A DNA stretch of 64,000 bases from Flavobacterium haoranii (GTDB lineage: Bacteria; Bacteroidota; Bacteroidia; Flavobacteriales; Flavobacteriaceae): contig NZ_CP045292.1 in assembly GCF_009363055.1 (NCBI RefSeq), forward strand, positions 248,001 through 312,000, in the 5' to 3' direction. The notes beneath the pieces were generated by a model, which saw only the letters and a program-made list of their open reading frames with translations, did not search any database and had not been told where the DNA came from. The number at the start of each line of letters is the position of its first letter. The first letter of the stretch is position 1. A program made the translations under genes and the position numbers. Below are positions 54,136 to 62,869 of this stretch, piece after piece.

Positions 54136-55020
54136 GTGAAAATAAAAGAACTTAAAATACAATTTCAGAATCAGTTAGAAAATATTTATGATGTAGAAGA
54201 AATAGATATTTTTTTCTTCATGATAACGGAGCATTTCTATAAAATTCGTCGTATTGATTTTTCCTTAAAACCTGATTTTGAAATTCAAAATATTGCAGAG
54301 TGGGAAACTATCATTTCCGATTTAAAACAAGAAAAACCAATTCAATATATTTTAGGTGAAGCTTGGTTTTATGGTTTGCCATTTAAAGTGAATGAAAATA
54401 CTTTAATTCCTCGCTCTGAAACAGAAGAATTAGTTGAATGGATTATCGAAAGTCAAAAGTATGTCACATCGAGCGGAGTCGAGAGGACTATTCTTGACAT
54501 TGGAACTGGAACTGGCTGTATTCCCATTAGTTTAAAAACTAATTTACCAGAAGCTGAAGTTTTTGCAATTGATATTTCTGAAGAAGCATTGGAAGTTGCA
54601 AAGTTTAATGCGAAGCAAAATGAAGTTCAAGTAAATTTTATTCAGTCAGATATTTTAAAAGTCGAAGATTTATTGTCACTTCGAGCGGAGTCGAGAAGTC
54701 TTCCTAAATTTGATGTTATAGTTTCTAATCCGCCTTATGTTAGAAATTTAGAAAAAGTAGAAATCAAAAAGAATGTCTTAGAATATGAACCGCATTTGGC
54801 ACTATTTGTAGAAGACAACGATGCTTTGCTTTTCTACAGAAAAATTGCCCAACTGGCATTACAAGCTTTAAAACCTAGTGGTTTTCTTTTTTTTGAAATC
54901 AATCAATATTTAGGCAAAGAAACAGTTGAAATGTTAATCCAACTTGGTTATCAAAATATCGAATTGAGAAAAGATTTAAAAGGTAATGATAGGATGATAA
55001 AATGTAAGAGGTATGAATAA
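54136..55020 (+). CDS. prmC: Peptide chain release factor N5-glutamine methyltransferase
   Basis: PrmC/HemK of about 294 residues, which methylates the GGQ glutamine of release factors. The N-terminal domain starts VKIKELKIQFQNQLENIYDV; I choose the GTG at 54136 because that matches the family start and avoids overlap with the upstream gene. SAM motif I is ILDIGTGTGCIPISL and the catalytic motif is VSNPPYV. Two copies of a dispersed repeat lie in frame: one encodes VTSSGVERT just before motif I, the other LSLRAESRSL just before VIVSNPPY. Both sit in loops. The usual PRPETEELVEW motif here has Ser for the second Pro. Confidence 0.92.
   Translation: MKIKELKIQFQNQLENIYDVEEIDIFFFMITEHFYKIRRIDFSLKPDFEIQNIAEWETIISDLKQEKPIQYILGEAWFYGLPFKVNENTLIPRSETEELVEWIIESQKYVTSSGVERTILDIGTGTGCIPISLKTNLPEAEVFAIDISEEALEVAKFNAKQNEVQVNFIQSDILKVEDLLSLRAESRSLPKFDVIVSNPPYVRNLEKVEIKKNVLEYEPHLALFVEDNDALLFYRKIAQLALQALKPSGFLFFEINQYLGKETVEMLIQLGYQNIELRKDLKGNDRMIKCKRYE
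54462..54488. repeat. Dispersed repeat copy 1 inside prmC
   Basis: TGTCACATCGAGCGGAGTC followed by GAGAGG, in frame in prmC. It shares TCACATCGAGCGGAGTC exactly with the intergenic copy at 11041. Confidence 0.85.
54674..54700. repeat. Dispersed repeat copy 2 inside prmC
   Basis: TGTCACTTCGAGCGGAGTC followed by GAGAAGTC, in frame in prmC, 212 bases after copy 1. It differs from copy 1 at one position in the first 23 bases. Confidence 0.85.
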
Positions 55021-55059
55021 CGAGTTACGAAGTTTGAGATTTTTTAGATAAAAAATGAT

Positions 55060-55428
55060 ATGAGAATAGACATGAAATCAAGGACAAAAAAGTTTACAAT
55101 AAATTGTTCTTTGTTGTGTTCAAAATTGCCGCATACAAGAGAATTTAACGCATATGTAAATCAATTAATAAGATGTTCAAGCTCAGTAGGGGCAAATTAT
55201 AGAGCTTCTCAGCGTGCTAAATCAACAGCAGATTTTATAAATAAATTAAAAATAGTTGAGGAGGAAGCAGATGAGAGTTTATTTTTCCTTGAAATTATTT
55301 CTGAAATTAATACTGATAAAGATTTAAAAATAGAAATAGAGTATCTTTTAAAAGAAGGAAATGAAATTCTAGCTATTGTTGTGGCTTCAATAAAAACATC
55401 AAGAAACAATCAAAATTCCAGAAGCTAA
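55060..55428 (+). CDS. Four-helix bundle protein (S23 rRNA-IVS type)
   Basis: A 122-residue helical protein of the four-helix bundle/S23 family: FNAYVNQLIRCSSSVGANYR, ASQRAKSTADFINKLKIVEE and ADESLFFLEIISE are typical. In some bacteria these are encoded in 23S rRNA intervening sequences; in Bacteroidetes they are common stand-alone genes of unknown role. An alternative ATG start is at 55072. Confidence 0.85.
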   Translation: MRIDMKSRTKKFTINCSLLCSKLPHTREFNAYVNQLIRCSSSVGANYRASQRAKSTADFINKLKIVEEEADESLFFLEIISEINTDKDLKIEIEYLLKEGNEILAIVVASIKTSRNNQNSRS

Positions 55429-55486
55429 TTATTTTTAATTAAAAACAATTTTTTGTAATCCTAACTTCGTAAATTGTAATTAAAAT

Positions 55487-56728
55487 TTACTCATATCGCA
55501 ATGCTTCAACTGGATCTAATTTTGAAGCTTTAATAGCAGGAAATAGACCAGAAATAATGGTTACCAAAAATGTGGTAATAAAAGCTGCAATAATGGCTAA
55601 CCACGGAATTGAAAATATAAATCCGAATCCCATTGCGATTCCTGAACCTAAAAGAATTCCGAAGATTATTCCTAAAATTCCACCAATTTGACTAATCACA
55701 AAAGTTTCTGTAAAGAATTGCCAAGCAATTGTAGATTTTTTGGCACCTAATGCTTTTCTGATACCAATTTCTCGCGTTCTTTCTGTTACAGAAACTAACA
55801 TAATATTCATTAAAGCTACTGTAGAACCAAAAACAGTAATAGCACCAATTACAATTGCAATCCAATTGATTACAGCAATATTATCGCCCAATCGTTGAAT
55901 TAAATCATCACTTCTCGAAATACCAAAGTTTTCTTTTTCAATTGGGTTTAAATGACGAATTTGACGCATTGTAATTTTAGCATTATCCACAGCTTCATTT
56001 AAAAGTCCGTCTTTATTAACCATTACCGATAAATCATAATTAATATTAGGTTGCGAAAATATAGAACGTGCAATTTGATTAGGGATTAAAACTCTTAAAT
56101 CCTGACTGTTTCCAAAAGTGGAACCTTTTTCTTTTAAAACGCCAATTACTTTAAATTTGGCACCGCGAATTGAAATAGTTTTATCAATTGGGTTTTTATC
56201 TTTAAATAATCCTTTTTCAAAATCGGAACCCAAAACACAAACATAATTGTTGTTGATAATATCAAAAGCGTTGAAATTTCTCCCTTTAACTACTTCTAAA
56301 CCCTTGTTAGGACAAAAGTTTTCGTCTACACCAACAATTGTAATCTCAGGATCAGTTTTCTCTCCTTCGTGTTTTACTTCAATACTTGAAGCTGCGGTAA
56401 AAGAAAGTGAAGTCGTTGTAAATGGAAAATTATAGCGATCTTTAAAAGCCTTTGCTTCAGGATAACTTATGATAGGATTTGGTTTGAACTCTTCGTTATT
56501 TTGGTAAATTTCTGAAGAAAAATCATATTGACTTATCGAAAACGTATTGGCTCCCATAGAAGCAAAGTTTCCAAATAAACTATTTTCTAGTGCTTTTGTA
56601 AGTGTTAAAATACCAACAAGAAACGTAATACCAATTAAAATAATGATAACAGTAAGCGTTGTTCGTAACGCCTGACTTTTAATAGAGTCTAATGCTATCT
56701 TTGTGTTTTCTTTAAATAATCCTACCAT
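55487..56728 (-). CDS. MacB/FtsX-type ABC transporter permease
   Basis: A 413-residue permease. An N-terminal membrane segment (LTVIIILIGITFLVGILTLT) is followed by a large periplasmic MacB_PCD domain, then three membrane segments with NIMLVSVTERTREIGIRKAL, the signature of FtsX-like permeases, and the C-terminal PAIKASKLDPVEALRYE. It works with a cytoplasmic ATPase that is not encoded next to it. Likely roles are lipoprotein or peptide export or envelope mechanotransmission. Confidence 0.92.
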   Translation of the reverse strand: MVGLFKENTKIALDSIKSQALRTTLTVIIILIGITFLVGILTLTKALENSLFGNFASMGANTFSISQYDFSSEIYQNNEEFKPNPIISYPEAKAFKDRYNFPFTTTSLSFTAASSIEVKHEGEKTDPEITIVGVDENFCPNKGLEVVKGRNFNAFDIINNNYVCVLGSDFEKGLFKDKNPIDKTISIRGAKFKVIGVLKEKGSTFGNSQDLRVLIPNQIARSIFSQPNINYDLSVMVNKDGLLNEAVDNAKITMRQIRHLNPIEKENFGISRSDDLIQRLGDNIAVINWIAIVIGAITVFGSTVALMNIMLVSVTERTREIGIRKALGAKKSTIAWQFFTETFVISQIGGILGIIFGILLGSGIAMGFGFIFSIPWLAIIAAFITTFLVTIISGLFPAIKASKLDPVEALRYE

Positions 56729-56856
56729 AGTTAACTATTAGACTTAACTAACTTAAAATTGTTACAAGTAAAAAGTAAAAAGTGTAAAGTAAAAGAGTAA
56801 ATATTTAATTTTTATGAATCAGTTTTAAGTTCGATATTTGCAGTAAATATAACGTC

Positions 56857-56920
56857 TTGTCATTCCGAGTGAAAAGAGGAATCTCATTATGAGATGTTTC
56901 GACTTCGCTCAACATGACAA
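56857..56920. repeat. Longer dispersed repeat with terminal inverted ends, upstream of hisS
   Basis: A 64-bp element bounded by TTGTCAT at the left and ATGACAA at the right. Inside are GGAATCTC-ATTAT-GAGATG and TTCGACTTCGCTCAAC. This looks like a full-length copy of the repeat family whose fragments lie at 11039, in prmC and in ribD. Its ATG is not the hisS start. Confidence 0.82.
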
Positions 56921-56934
56921 AAATAAAATTTAAA

Positions 56935-58305
56935 ATGTCAAAAAAGCCAGGAATACCAAAAGGAACACGCGATTTTTCGCCAATTGAAGTTGCGAAACGC
57001 AATTATATTTTTTCGATTATTAAAGAGAATTTCGAGAAGTTTGGATTTCAACCTATAGAAACACCTTCGTTTGAAAATTCGGAAACTTTAATGGGAAAAT
57101 ATGGTGAAGAAGGTGACCGATTGATTTTTAAAATTTTAAATTCCGGAGATTACTTGGATAAAGTTTCAATGGACGAACTACAAACCATAAACTATAAACA
57201 ATTAACTTCTAAGATTTCAGAAAAAGCATTGCGTTACGATTTAACGGTTCCTTTTGCGCGTTATGTGGTAATGCACCAAAATGAAATTGAGTTTCCGTTT
57301 AAGCGTTACCAAATTCAGCCTGTTTGGCGTGCCGATCGCCCTCAAAAAGGTCGTTTCAGAGAATTTTATCAATGTGATGCGGATGTTGTAGGTTCAAATT
57401 CACTTTGGCAAGAAGTAGAATTGGTACAATTGTACGATTCTGTTTTTACACAATTAAGATTAAATGGTGTTACAATTAAAATTAATAATAGAAAAATATT
57501 ATCTGGAATTGCTGAGGTTATTGGTGCTTCAGATAAGTTGATCGATTTTACAGTTGCGTTAGATAAATTAGATAAAATAGGAGAAGATGGTGTAAAGAAA
57601 GAAATGTTAGAAAAAGGCATTTCAGAAGCAGCTATAACAAAAGTTCAACCATTATTTAATTTTACAGGTACAATTTCTGAGAAAATTGAAAAGCTTGCAC
57701 AACTTTTAGCTTCTTCAACTGAAGGAATGAAAGGAGTAGAAGAGCTACAATTTATATGTGATAATATTTCCGAAATAGGTTTACAATCGGCAAATTTTGA
57801 TTTAGATGTTACTTTAGCTCGTGGTTTAAATTATTATACAGGTGCTATTTTTGAAGTTGCTGCTCCAGAAGGCGTTGCCATGGGATCAATTGGTGGTGGC
57901 GGAAGATATGATGATTTGACTGGGATTTTTGGTTTAAAAAATATGAGTGGAGTGGGAATATCTTTTGGTTTAGATAGAATTGCCTTAGTAATTGAAGAAT
58001 TGAATTTATTTCCTGAAACGGTAACAAAAACTTCAAAAGCTTTATTTCTAAATTTAGGATTAGAAGAAGCAAAATATGCTATGAAAGCGATTGCTAAGTT
58101 AAGACAAGAAGGAATTAAAGTAGAAATGTATCCTGATAATGCTAAAATGGGAAAGCAATTTCAACATGCTGATAAAAGAGCAATTCCTTATGCTGTAATT
58201 GTTGGTGAAGAAGAAATTTCTAAACAAGTTTTTAGTATTAAGAATTTGGTAACTGGCGAACAGCAAACAGTTGACTTTGCAACATTAGTTACGTTATTGA
58301 AATAA
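56935..58305 (+). CDS. hisS: Histidyl-tRNA synthetase
   Basis: A 456-residue class II aminoacyl-tRNA synthetase. It starts [20 protein letters not shown], supporting the ATG at 56935. Motif 2 is [20 protein letters not shown], the histidine-specific region includes [15 protein letters not shown], and motif 3 is [17 protein letters not shown]. The C-terminal anticodon-binding domain ends [16 protein letters not shown]. The dispersed repeat sits directly upstream. Confidence 0.96.
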   Translation: MSKKPGIPKGTRDFSPIEVAKRNYIFSIIKENFEKFGFQPIETPSFENSETLMGKYGEEGDRLIFKILNSGDYLDKVSMDELQTINYKQLTSKISEKALRYDLTVPFARYVVMHQNEIEFPFKRYQIQPVWRADRPQKGRFREFYQCDADVVGSNSLWQEVELVQLYDSVFTQLRLNGVTIKINNRKILSGIAEVIGASDKLIDFTVALDKLDKIGEDGVKKEMLEKGISEAAITKVQPLFNFTGTISEKIEKLAQLLASSTEGMKGVEELQFICDNISEIGLQSANFDLDVTLARGLNYYTGAIFEVAAPEGVAMGSIGGGGRYDDLTGIFGLKNMSGVGISFGLDRIALVIEELNLFPETVTKTSKALFLNLGLEEAKYAMKAIAKLRQEGIKVEMYPDNAKMGKQFQHADKRAIPYAVIVGEEEISKQVFSIKNLVTGEQQTVDFATLVTLLK

Positions 58306-58348
58306 AAATAGTTGAACTTTGTTTTTGAACTTGTAATTAGTTTTTGAT

Positions 58349-58690
58349 ATGAATGTAGATGACGAAGCAAAAAAAGTAATTTGGTCGTTACAGAATAATA
58401 AGCGAACAGAAGAAGAAAGGAACATTTTTAAACCAACGGGTAAGAAACCAAATAAAAATGGATTAAAATATATTTTAATTGTTTTAATAGGATTGCTGTC
58501 GATAAGTTTTGTAATGACTCAATTTGTAAAAGAACCAATGGATATTTGTATTTTTTCAAATTTTTGTTTCAATTCGATAGAAGATAAATTACTCTATACT
58601 TTATATGTGTTTATTACCAATGTAATTTTAGTTTTCGGAGTTTATTTTGCATATAAAATAGGAAAATATTTAGCTAGCAAAATCTTATAG
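58349..58690 (+). CDS. Hypothetical two-helix membrane protein
   Basis: A 113-residue protein with a charged N-terminal part (DEAKKVIWSLQNNKRTEEER) and two membrane segments (YILIVLIGLLSISFVMTQF and VFITNVILVFGVYFAYKI), with Cys residues between them. I do not recognise a family. It lies between hisS and another small membrane protein on the same strand. Confidence 0.65.
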   Translation: MNVDDEAKKVIWSLQNNKRTEEERNIFKPTGKKPNKNGLKYILIVLIGLLSISFVMTQFVKEPMDICIFSNFCFNSIEDKLLYTLYVFITNVILVFGVYFAYKIGKYLASKIL

Positions 58691-58743
58691 TTTAGTTTTT
58701 TGTAACTTTTTAAAATAACAGAGCGTATAAGTAATAAAAAATT

Positions 58744-59019
58744 ATGGCTGGCGAGGGTGCAATGTCTCATGCAATTCAGAGTTTAAAGTTTAATCGTTCT
58801 CAAAAAAGAAGTCAAAGAAAAGAAAAGTTAGATTGGAGTAATTATACTTCAAATGAAAATGAAGTTGGTTATGATCCAATAAAGGCTACTCCAGAATTAT
58901 TAGAAGAAATTAGAACTAGACTTCAAAAAGAAAACAAACAACAAAAAAAGCAATTAATTGTTTTTATTGGAATTTCTGCTTTAATTTCTGTTGCTTTGTT
59001 TTATATAATTTCAAGATAA
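58744..59019 (+). CDS. Hypothetical tail-anchored small protein
   Basis: A 91-residue protein. The N-terminal part (GEGAMSHAIQSLKFNRSQKR) is basic, the middle is acidic, and the C-terminus has one membrane segment (LIVFIGISALISVALFYII). The SHAIQSLKFNRSQKR start resembles a small conserved protein often seen in Flavobacteriaceae, but no function is known. Confidence 0.65.
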   Translation: MAGEGAMSHAIQSLKFNRSQKRSQRKEKLDWSNYTSNENEVGYDPIKATPELLEEIRTRLQKENKQQKKQLIVFIGISALISVALFYIISR

Positions 59020-59034
59020 AATATTCTTAAAAGC

Positions 59035-59066
59035 AAAAAACACTAAGTCTTAACTTAGTGTTTTTT
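59035..59066. terminator. Bidirectional terminator
   Basis: Stem CACTAAGT / ACTTAGTG with a CTTA loop, flanked by A and T runs, between convergent genes. Confidence 0.88.
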
Positions 59067-59072
59067 ATTTTA

Positions 59073-59408
59073 TTATAGTTCCGAATTATTTTCAATTCCT
59101 ATGTCGTCTATAGATTCAACAACTGCAGTTTTATCTTTTTTCCATTTTCGTTCTAACAGTATGTAGAATAAATAACTAAAAACAGCTCCAATAGGAATAC
59201 CAAGTAAATTAATCGCAGTATTTCCTTCCCAATCAATATTCCAGCCAAACATGATGTCTAAAAGCCCTAAAAACACTCCTGTTAATAATTGACTTCCAAA
59301 ATAAACAGCAATTCCTAAAATTGCATAAAGCCATTTGTTTTCTTTATATTCTTCTGCTAGTTTATAAAAATATTTACCAACCCAATAAATTAAAACAAAT
59401 CCAAACAT
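59073..59408 (-). CDS. Hypothetical three-helix membrane protein
   Basis: A 111-residue protein with three hydrophobic segments (WLYAILGIAVYFGSQLLTGV, INLLGIPIGAVFSYLFYILL and the N-terminal FVLIYWVGKYFYKLA) and a charged tail. Its start overlaps the upstream GlmU-like stop by one base, so the two are likely translated together. Family not recognised. Confidence 0.65.
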   Translation of the reverse strand: MFGFVLIYWVGKYFYKLAEEYKENKWLYAILGIAVYFGSQLLTGVFLGLLDIMFGWNIDWEGNTAINLLGIPIGAVFSYLFYILLERKWKKDKTAVVESIDDIGIENNSEL

Positions 59409-60583
59409 TATTCTTTTCTGTATTTCTTAGTTTCTTCAAAAACGTGTTCTAATATAGCAGCATCTTGCTCGGTAAACGCTACATGACGGCGACTCATTAC
59501 AATTTTAGCCGTTTCAAAAGCTTTTTTGGTCAAATAAGTTGTAAAACCAGAAGCGCCGCCCCAAGAAAAACTAGGTACAAAATTTCTAGGAAATCCGCTT
59601 CCGAAAATATTAGCTGAAACGCCTACAACGGTTCCTGTATTAAACATAGTATTAATTCCGCATTTACTATGATCGCCCATCATTAATCCACAAAACTGTA
59701 ATCCAGTTTTAGCAAAACCTTCCGTTTCATAGCTCCACAAGCGAACTTCTTCGTAATTATTCTTCAAGTTAGAATTATTAGAATCGGCGCCAATATTGCA
59801 CCATTCACCTAAAACTGAATTCCCTAAAAAGCCATCGTGACCTTTGTTTGAATACGCAAATAAAACCGAATTACTTACTTCACCACCCACACGACAATGT
59901 GGTCCAACAGTCGTAGCACCATAAATTTTAGCACCTAATTTCACTTGAGCCTCTTCACACAAAGCAAATGGTCCGCGAATTAATGAACCTTCCATTATTT
60001 CAGCATTTTTCCCAATATAGATGGGTCCAGAAGATGCATTTAGTGTAACAAATTCAAGTTTTGCATCTTCTTCAATAAAAATATTTTCAGGAGCAATTAC
60101 ATTAACGCTTTTAGGAATAGTTTGCGAAAATCTACCTTCGGTCAATAATTCAAAATCTTCACGAATAGCTACATCATTTTTTGCAAAAATATCCCAAGTA
60201 TTTTCAATTCTAATAAAATCCTCTTCATAGTCAATCAAGTCATATTCATCAAAATCAATATCTTCTTGCGTGTCATTCGTGTAAAAAGCAATAATTTCTT
60301 CACCCGAAATAATCGCCTGATTTTTCTCTAAATTCAAAATCATTTCTACTAAAACTTCATTCGGAAAAAACGAAGCATTAATCATTATGTTTTCCTCCAT
60401 TTCCACCATCGGAAATTTATCCATTAAATACTCTTCCGTTAAAGTGGTGGTTGTGTAACCTAAATATTTTTCCCATTTTTCGCGAATGGTTAAAATTCCA
60501 ACACGAATATCGGCCACTGGGCGAGTAAAAGTAAACGGAAGTAAAGCATTGCGAACCGTTCCGTCAAAAAGTATATAGTTCAT
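59408..60583 (-). CDS. GlmU-like putative sugar nucleotidyltransferase with LbH domain
   Basis: A 391-residue protein. The N-terminal region MNYILFDGTVRNALLPFTFT resembles the GlmU-like proteins of Bacteroidetes. The C-terminal half is a left-handed beta-helix (hexapeptide repeats such as PIYIGKNAEIMEGSLIRGPF and HCRVGGEVSNSVLFAYSNKG) and ends MSRRHVAFTEQDAAILEHVF. It probably transfers a nucleotidyl or acyl group onto a sugar phosphate. The ATG at 60583 is chosen over one 15 bases upstream to match the family start. Confidence 0.82.
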   Translation of the reverse strand: MNYILFDGTVRNALLPFTFTRPVADIRVGILTIREKWEKYLGYTTTTLTEEYLMDKFPMVEMEENIMINASFFPNEVLVEMILNLEKNQAIISGEEIIAFYTNDTQEDIDFDEYDLIDYEEDFIRIENTWDIFAKNDVAIREDFELLTEGRFSQTIPKSVNVIAPENIFIEEDAKLEFVTLNASSGPIYIGKNAEIMEGSLIRGPFALCEEAQVKLGAKIYGATTVGPHCRVGGEVSNSVLFAYSNKGHDGFLGNSVLGEWCNIGADSNNSNLKNNYEEVRLWSYETEGFAKTGLQFCGLMMGDHSKCGINTMFNTGTVVGVSANIFGSGFPRNFVPSFSWGGASGFTTYLTKKAFETAKIVMSRRHVAFTEQDAAILEHVFEETKKYRKE

Positions 60584-60710
60584 GATTTTTGAAGTCAATA
60601 AATTTAAGTGTCGCTAAGTTACAAAGTTTTTCTAAAAAATTACTAGAAATATGAAGCACACTACAAGATTTCAAATCACCAGTTATCGTGCTGTCCACTT
60701 TATTTATTTT

Positions 60711-60743
60711 TTGTCATACTGAGCCTGTCGAAGTACAACAAAA
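60711..60743. repeat. Dispersed intergenic repeat
   Basis: TTGTCATACTGAGCCTGTC, then GAAGTACAACAAAAA, in the gap between the GlmU-like gene and rpmE2. It belongs to the same type as the copy inside ribD. Confidence 0.75.
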
Positions 60744-60805
60744 AATAAGATACCGTTTCCATCACGGCTATACCTCACCTTTTACTTTTAACAACTTTGG
60801 CACAT

Positions 60806-60834
60806 AAAAAAAAGCCCTGCAAATGCAGAGCTTT
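60806..60834 (-). terminator. Rho-independent terminator of rpmE2 (minus strand)
   Basis: Plus-strand stem AAAGCCCTGC / GCAGAGCTTT; on the minus strand it forms with one G-U pair and is followed by a U run. Confidence 0.85.
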
Positions 60835-60857
60835 TATATTTTGAAAATTGCAACAAA

Positions 60858-61109
60858 TTATTTGCTGAATTTAGCGTATTTGTTTTTGAATTTATCAATA
60901 CGACCAGCTGTATCGATAAGTTTAGATTTACCAGTATAAAATGGGTGAGACGTTCTAGAAATCTCCATTTTAAATACAGGATACTCAACACCATCAACTT
61001 CGATAGTTTCTTTAGTTTCTACTGTAGATTTTGTAATAAATACATCTTCATTTGACATATCTTTGAATGCCACTAATCTGTAATTTTCTGGGTGAATACC
61101 TTTTTTCAT
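60858..61109 (-). CDS. rpmE2: Ribosomal protein bL31 type B
   Basis: An 83-residue type B L31. It starts [20 protein letters not shown] and has [20 protein letters not shown] and the C-terminal [13 protein letters not shown]. The zinc-binding cysteines of type A L31 are absent, as expected for the C-minus form. It is a single-gene unit with its own promoter and terminator. Confidence 0.96.
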   Translation of the reverse strand: MKKGIHPENYRLVAFKDMSNEDVFITKSTVETKETIEVDGVEYPVFKMEISRTSHPFYTGKSKLIDTAGRIDKFKNKYAKFSK

Positions 61110-61214
61110 AATGTAAATCTTTTATTTGTGATTACCAGTTACTTCGCGGCTTTCTTTCAAAAGGTGTAAGCAACATAATAACCTTTTATTATTAATCTTT
61201 TTTATTTTAGTGTG

Positions 61215-61243
61215 CAAATTTACACTAAATTTTTAATTTACAA
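61215..61243 (-). promoter_or_regulatory. Promoter of rpmE2 (minus strand)
   Basis: On the minus strand, TAAATTTG at 61222-61215 with TTG at 61243-61241, 18 bases upstream. A good Bacteroidetes promoter. Confidence 0.75.
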
Positions 61244-61300
61244 GCAATAGTGTAACTTTTTTTAAATATTTTATACTGATAAGTAGTAATAATAAAATTC

Positions 61301-61308
61301 TATATTTG
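61301..61308 (+). promoter_or_regulatory. -7 promoter element of the DUF4199 gene
   Basis: TATATTTG matches TAnnTTTG, 21 bases before the ATG at 61330. No clear -33 element. Confidence 0.55.
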
Positions 61309-61329
61309 TATAACTAAACAACCAAAAAC

Positions 61330-61860
61330 ATGAACGAAATTATTAAAAAAAATGCCATTAAATTTGGATTAATCTCTGGAATATTTGCAATTACAGCTAC
61401 TCTTTTAATGTATTTAATTGATTATCATTTATTTACTAATATGTGGATAGGGTTCTCAATGTTATTTATTTATATTGGAATAGGAGTATTTCAGTTAATA
61501 AATTTAAGAAAAGACTTAGGTGGTTACATGAGTTTTAAAGACGGTTTTACCGGTTATTTCCTGGGTGCATTAATAGGAATTTTAATGTCTTCGCTTTTTA
61601 CTATATTATTATTTAATGTAATCGATACAGAAACTCGCGATTTAGTAACTCAAGCTTTGGTTGAATTTCAAGTAGAAAATTTACAAAAATATAATGTACC
61701 AACAGAGAAAATAAAAGAAGTTGTAACTCAAATGGAAGAAACACCTCAGTTCTCAACTATGGGAGTTGTAAAAAGTTTTGGAGGTTCTTTAATTGGTTCT
61801 ATTATTTTTGGATTAATTTTGGCAGCAATCTTCAAAAGAAAACCACAAGAATTAATATAA
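61330..61860 (+). CDS. DUF4199 family membrane protein
   Basis: A 176-residue protein with four membrane segments. The DUF4199 pattern is seen in FGLISGIFAITATLLMYLID, FIYIGIGVFQLINLRKDLGG, YMSFKDGFTGYFLGALIGI and the C-terminal SFGGSLIGSIIFGLILAAIF. Function unknown. It lies 3 bases before the GT2 gene and is probably cotranscribed with it. Confidence 0.88.
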   Translation: MNEIIKKNAIKFGLISGIFAITATLLMYLIDYHLFTNMWIGFSMLFIYIGIGVFQLINLRKDLGGYMSFKDGFTGYFLGALIGILMSSLFTILLFNVIDTETRDLVTQALVEFQVENLQKYNVPTEKIKEVVTQMEETPQFSTMGVVKSFGGSLIGSIIFGLILAAIFKRKPQELI

Positions 61861-61863
61861 TAC

Positions 61864-62814
61864 ATGAATATATCTGTAGTTATTCCTTTACTTAACGAGC
61901 AAGAATCGTTACCCGAACTATATAATTGGATTAAGAAAGTTATGACAACCCATAACTATTCCTACGAAATTTGGTTTATAGATGATGGTAGTACCGATAA
62001 TTCTTGGGATATCATACACAACCTTTCACAGCAAGATACAGCCGTGAAAGGTATTCGTTTTTTAAGAAACTACGGAAAAAGTCAAGCCTTGCATGCCGGT
62101 TTTGCTCGAACAAATGGTGATGTGGTCATTACCATGGATGCCGATTTACAAGATAGCCCTGATGAAATTCCTGAACTGTATAATATGATTACTCAACAAG
62201 GGTTTGATTTAGTTTCAGGTTGGAAAAAGAAACGCTACGATTCGGTTATTGGCAAAAACTTACCTTCAAAATTATTTAACTGGGCAGCCCGAAAAACTTC
62301 TGGTGTTGTTTTACATGATTTCAACTGTGGTTTAAAAGCTTACAATAGCAAAGTAGTAAAAAACGTAGAAGTCTCTGGTGAAATGCATCGTTATATTCCT
62401 GTTTTAGCTAAAAACGCTGGTTTCGCTAATATAGGCGAAAAAGTAGTGCAGCATCAAGCCCGAAAATACGGAGAATCTAAATTCGGAATGGAACGTTTCA
62501 TTAATGGATTTTTGGATTTAATTACCATTTGGTTTTTATCTAAATTCGGTAAACGCCCGATGCATTTATTTGGAGCTTTAGGAGTTTTAATGTTTATCAT
62601 CGGTTTTATCTCAGCAGGATTCATTGGATTTTTAAAACTTTGGAAACTATATCATCAAGAACCTACAATTTTAGTGACTGATAATCCGTGGTTTTATATT
62701 GCATTAGCAACCATGATTATTGGAACACAATTATTTTTAGCTGGCTTTTTAGGAGAAATAATTTTACGAACTAAAAATAACGAAGAACGCTATAAAATAG
62801 AGCAAGAAGTTTAA
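61864..62814 (+). CDS. Glycosyltransferase family 2, dolichol-phosphate-mannose-synthase-like
   Basis: A 316-residue GT2 with two C-terminal membrane helices, like DPM1/ArnC and bactoprenol glucosyltransferases. The N-terminal SVVIPLLNEQESLPELYNWI and FIDDGSTDNSW form the nucleotide-sugar site, with the metal-binding DxD in VITMDADLQDSPDEIPELY. It likely moves a sugar onto a lipid phosphate carrier. DUF4199 and GT2 genes are often paired in this order. Confidence 0.9.
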   Translation: MNISVVIPLLNEQESLPELYNWIKKVMTTHNYSYEIWFIDDGSTDNSWDIIHNLSQQDTAVKGIRFLRNYGKSQALHAGFARTNGDVVITMDADLQDSPDEIPELYNMITQQGFDLVSGWKKKRYDSVIGKNLPSKLFNWAARKTSGVVLHDFNCGLKAYNSKVVKNVEVSGEMHRYIPVLAKNAGFANIGEKVVQHQARKYGESKFGMERFINGFLDLITIWFLSKFGKRPMHLFGALGVLMFIIGFISAGFIGFLKLWKLYHQEPTILVTDNPWFYIALATMIIGTQLFLAGFLGEIILRTKNNEERYKIEQEV

Positions 62815-62842
62815 GTTGCTTTATTACTACTTTTATTCTTCG

Positions 62843-62850
62843 TAAATTTG
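62843..62850 (+). promoter_or_regulatory. -7 promoter element of the phospho-sugar mutase gene
   Basis: TAAATTTG matches TAnnTTTG, 19 bases before the ATG at 62870. Confidence 0.55.
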
Positions 62851-62869
62851 CTTTTTAACATATTCGAAT

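Noticed and set aside
56805-57002. Minus-strand 65-codon frame upstream of hisS
   Set aside because: It is translated from the dispersed repeat ([13 protein letters not shown] peptide) and the start of hisS.
61252-61267. TGTAA-N6-TTAAA resembling the operator, upstream of the DUF4199 gene
   Set aside because: Its centre is 49.5 bp from the end of the -7 box rather than 36.5, and the right half has a mismatch in a T/A run, so chance is likely.
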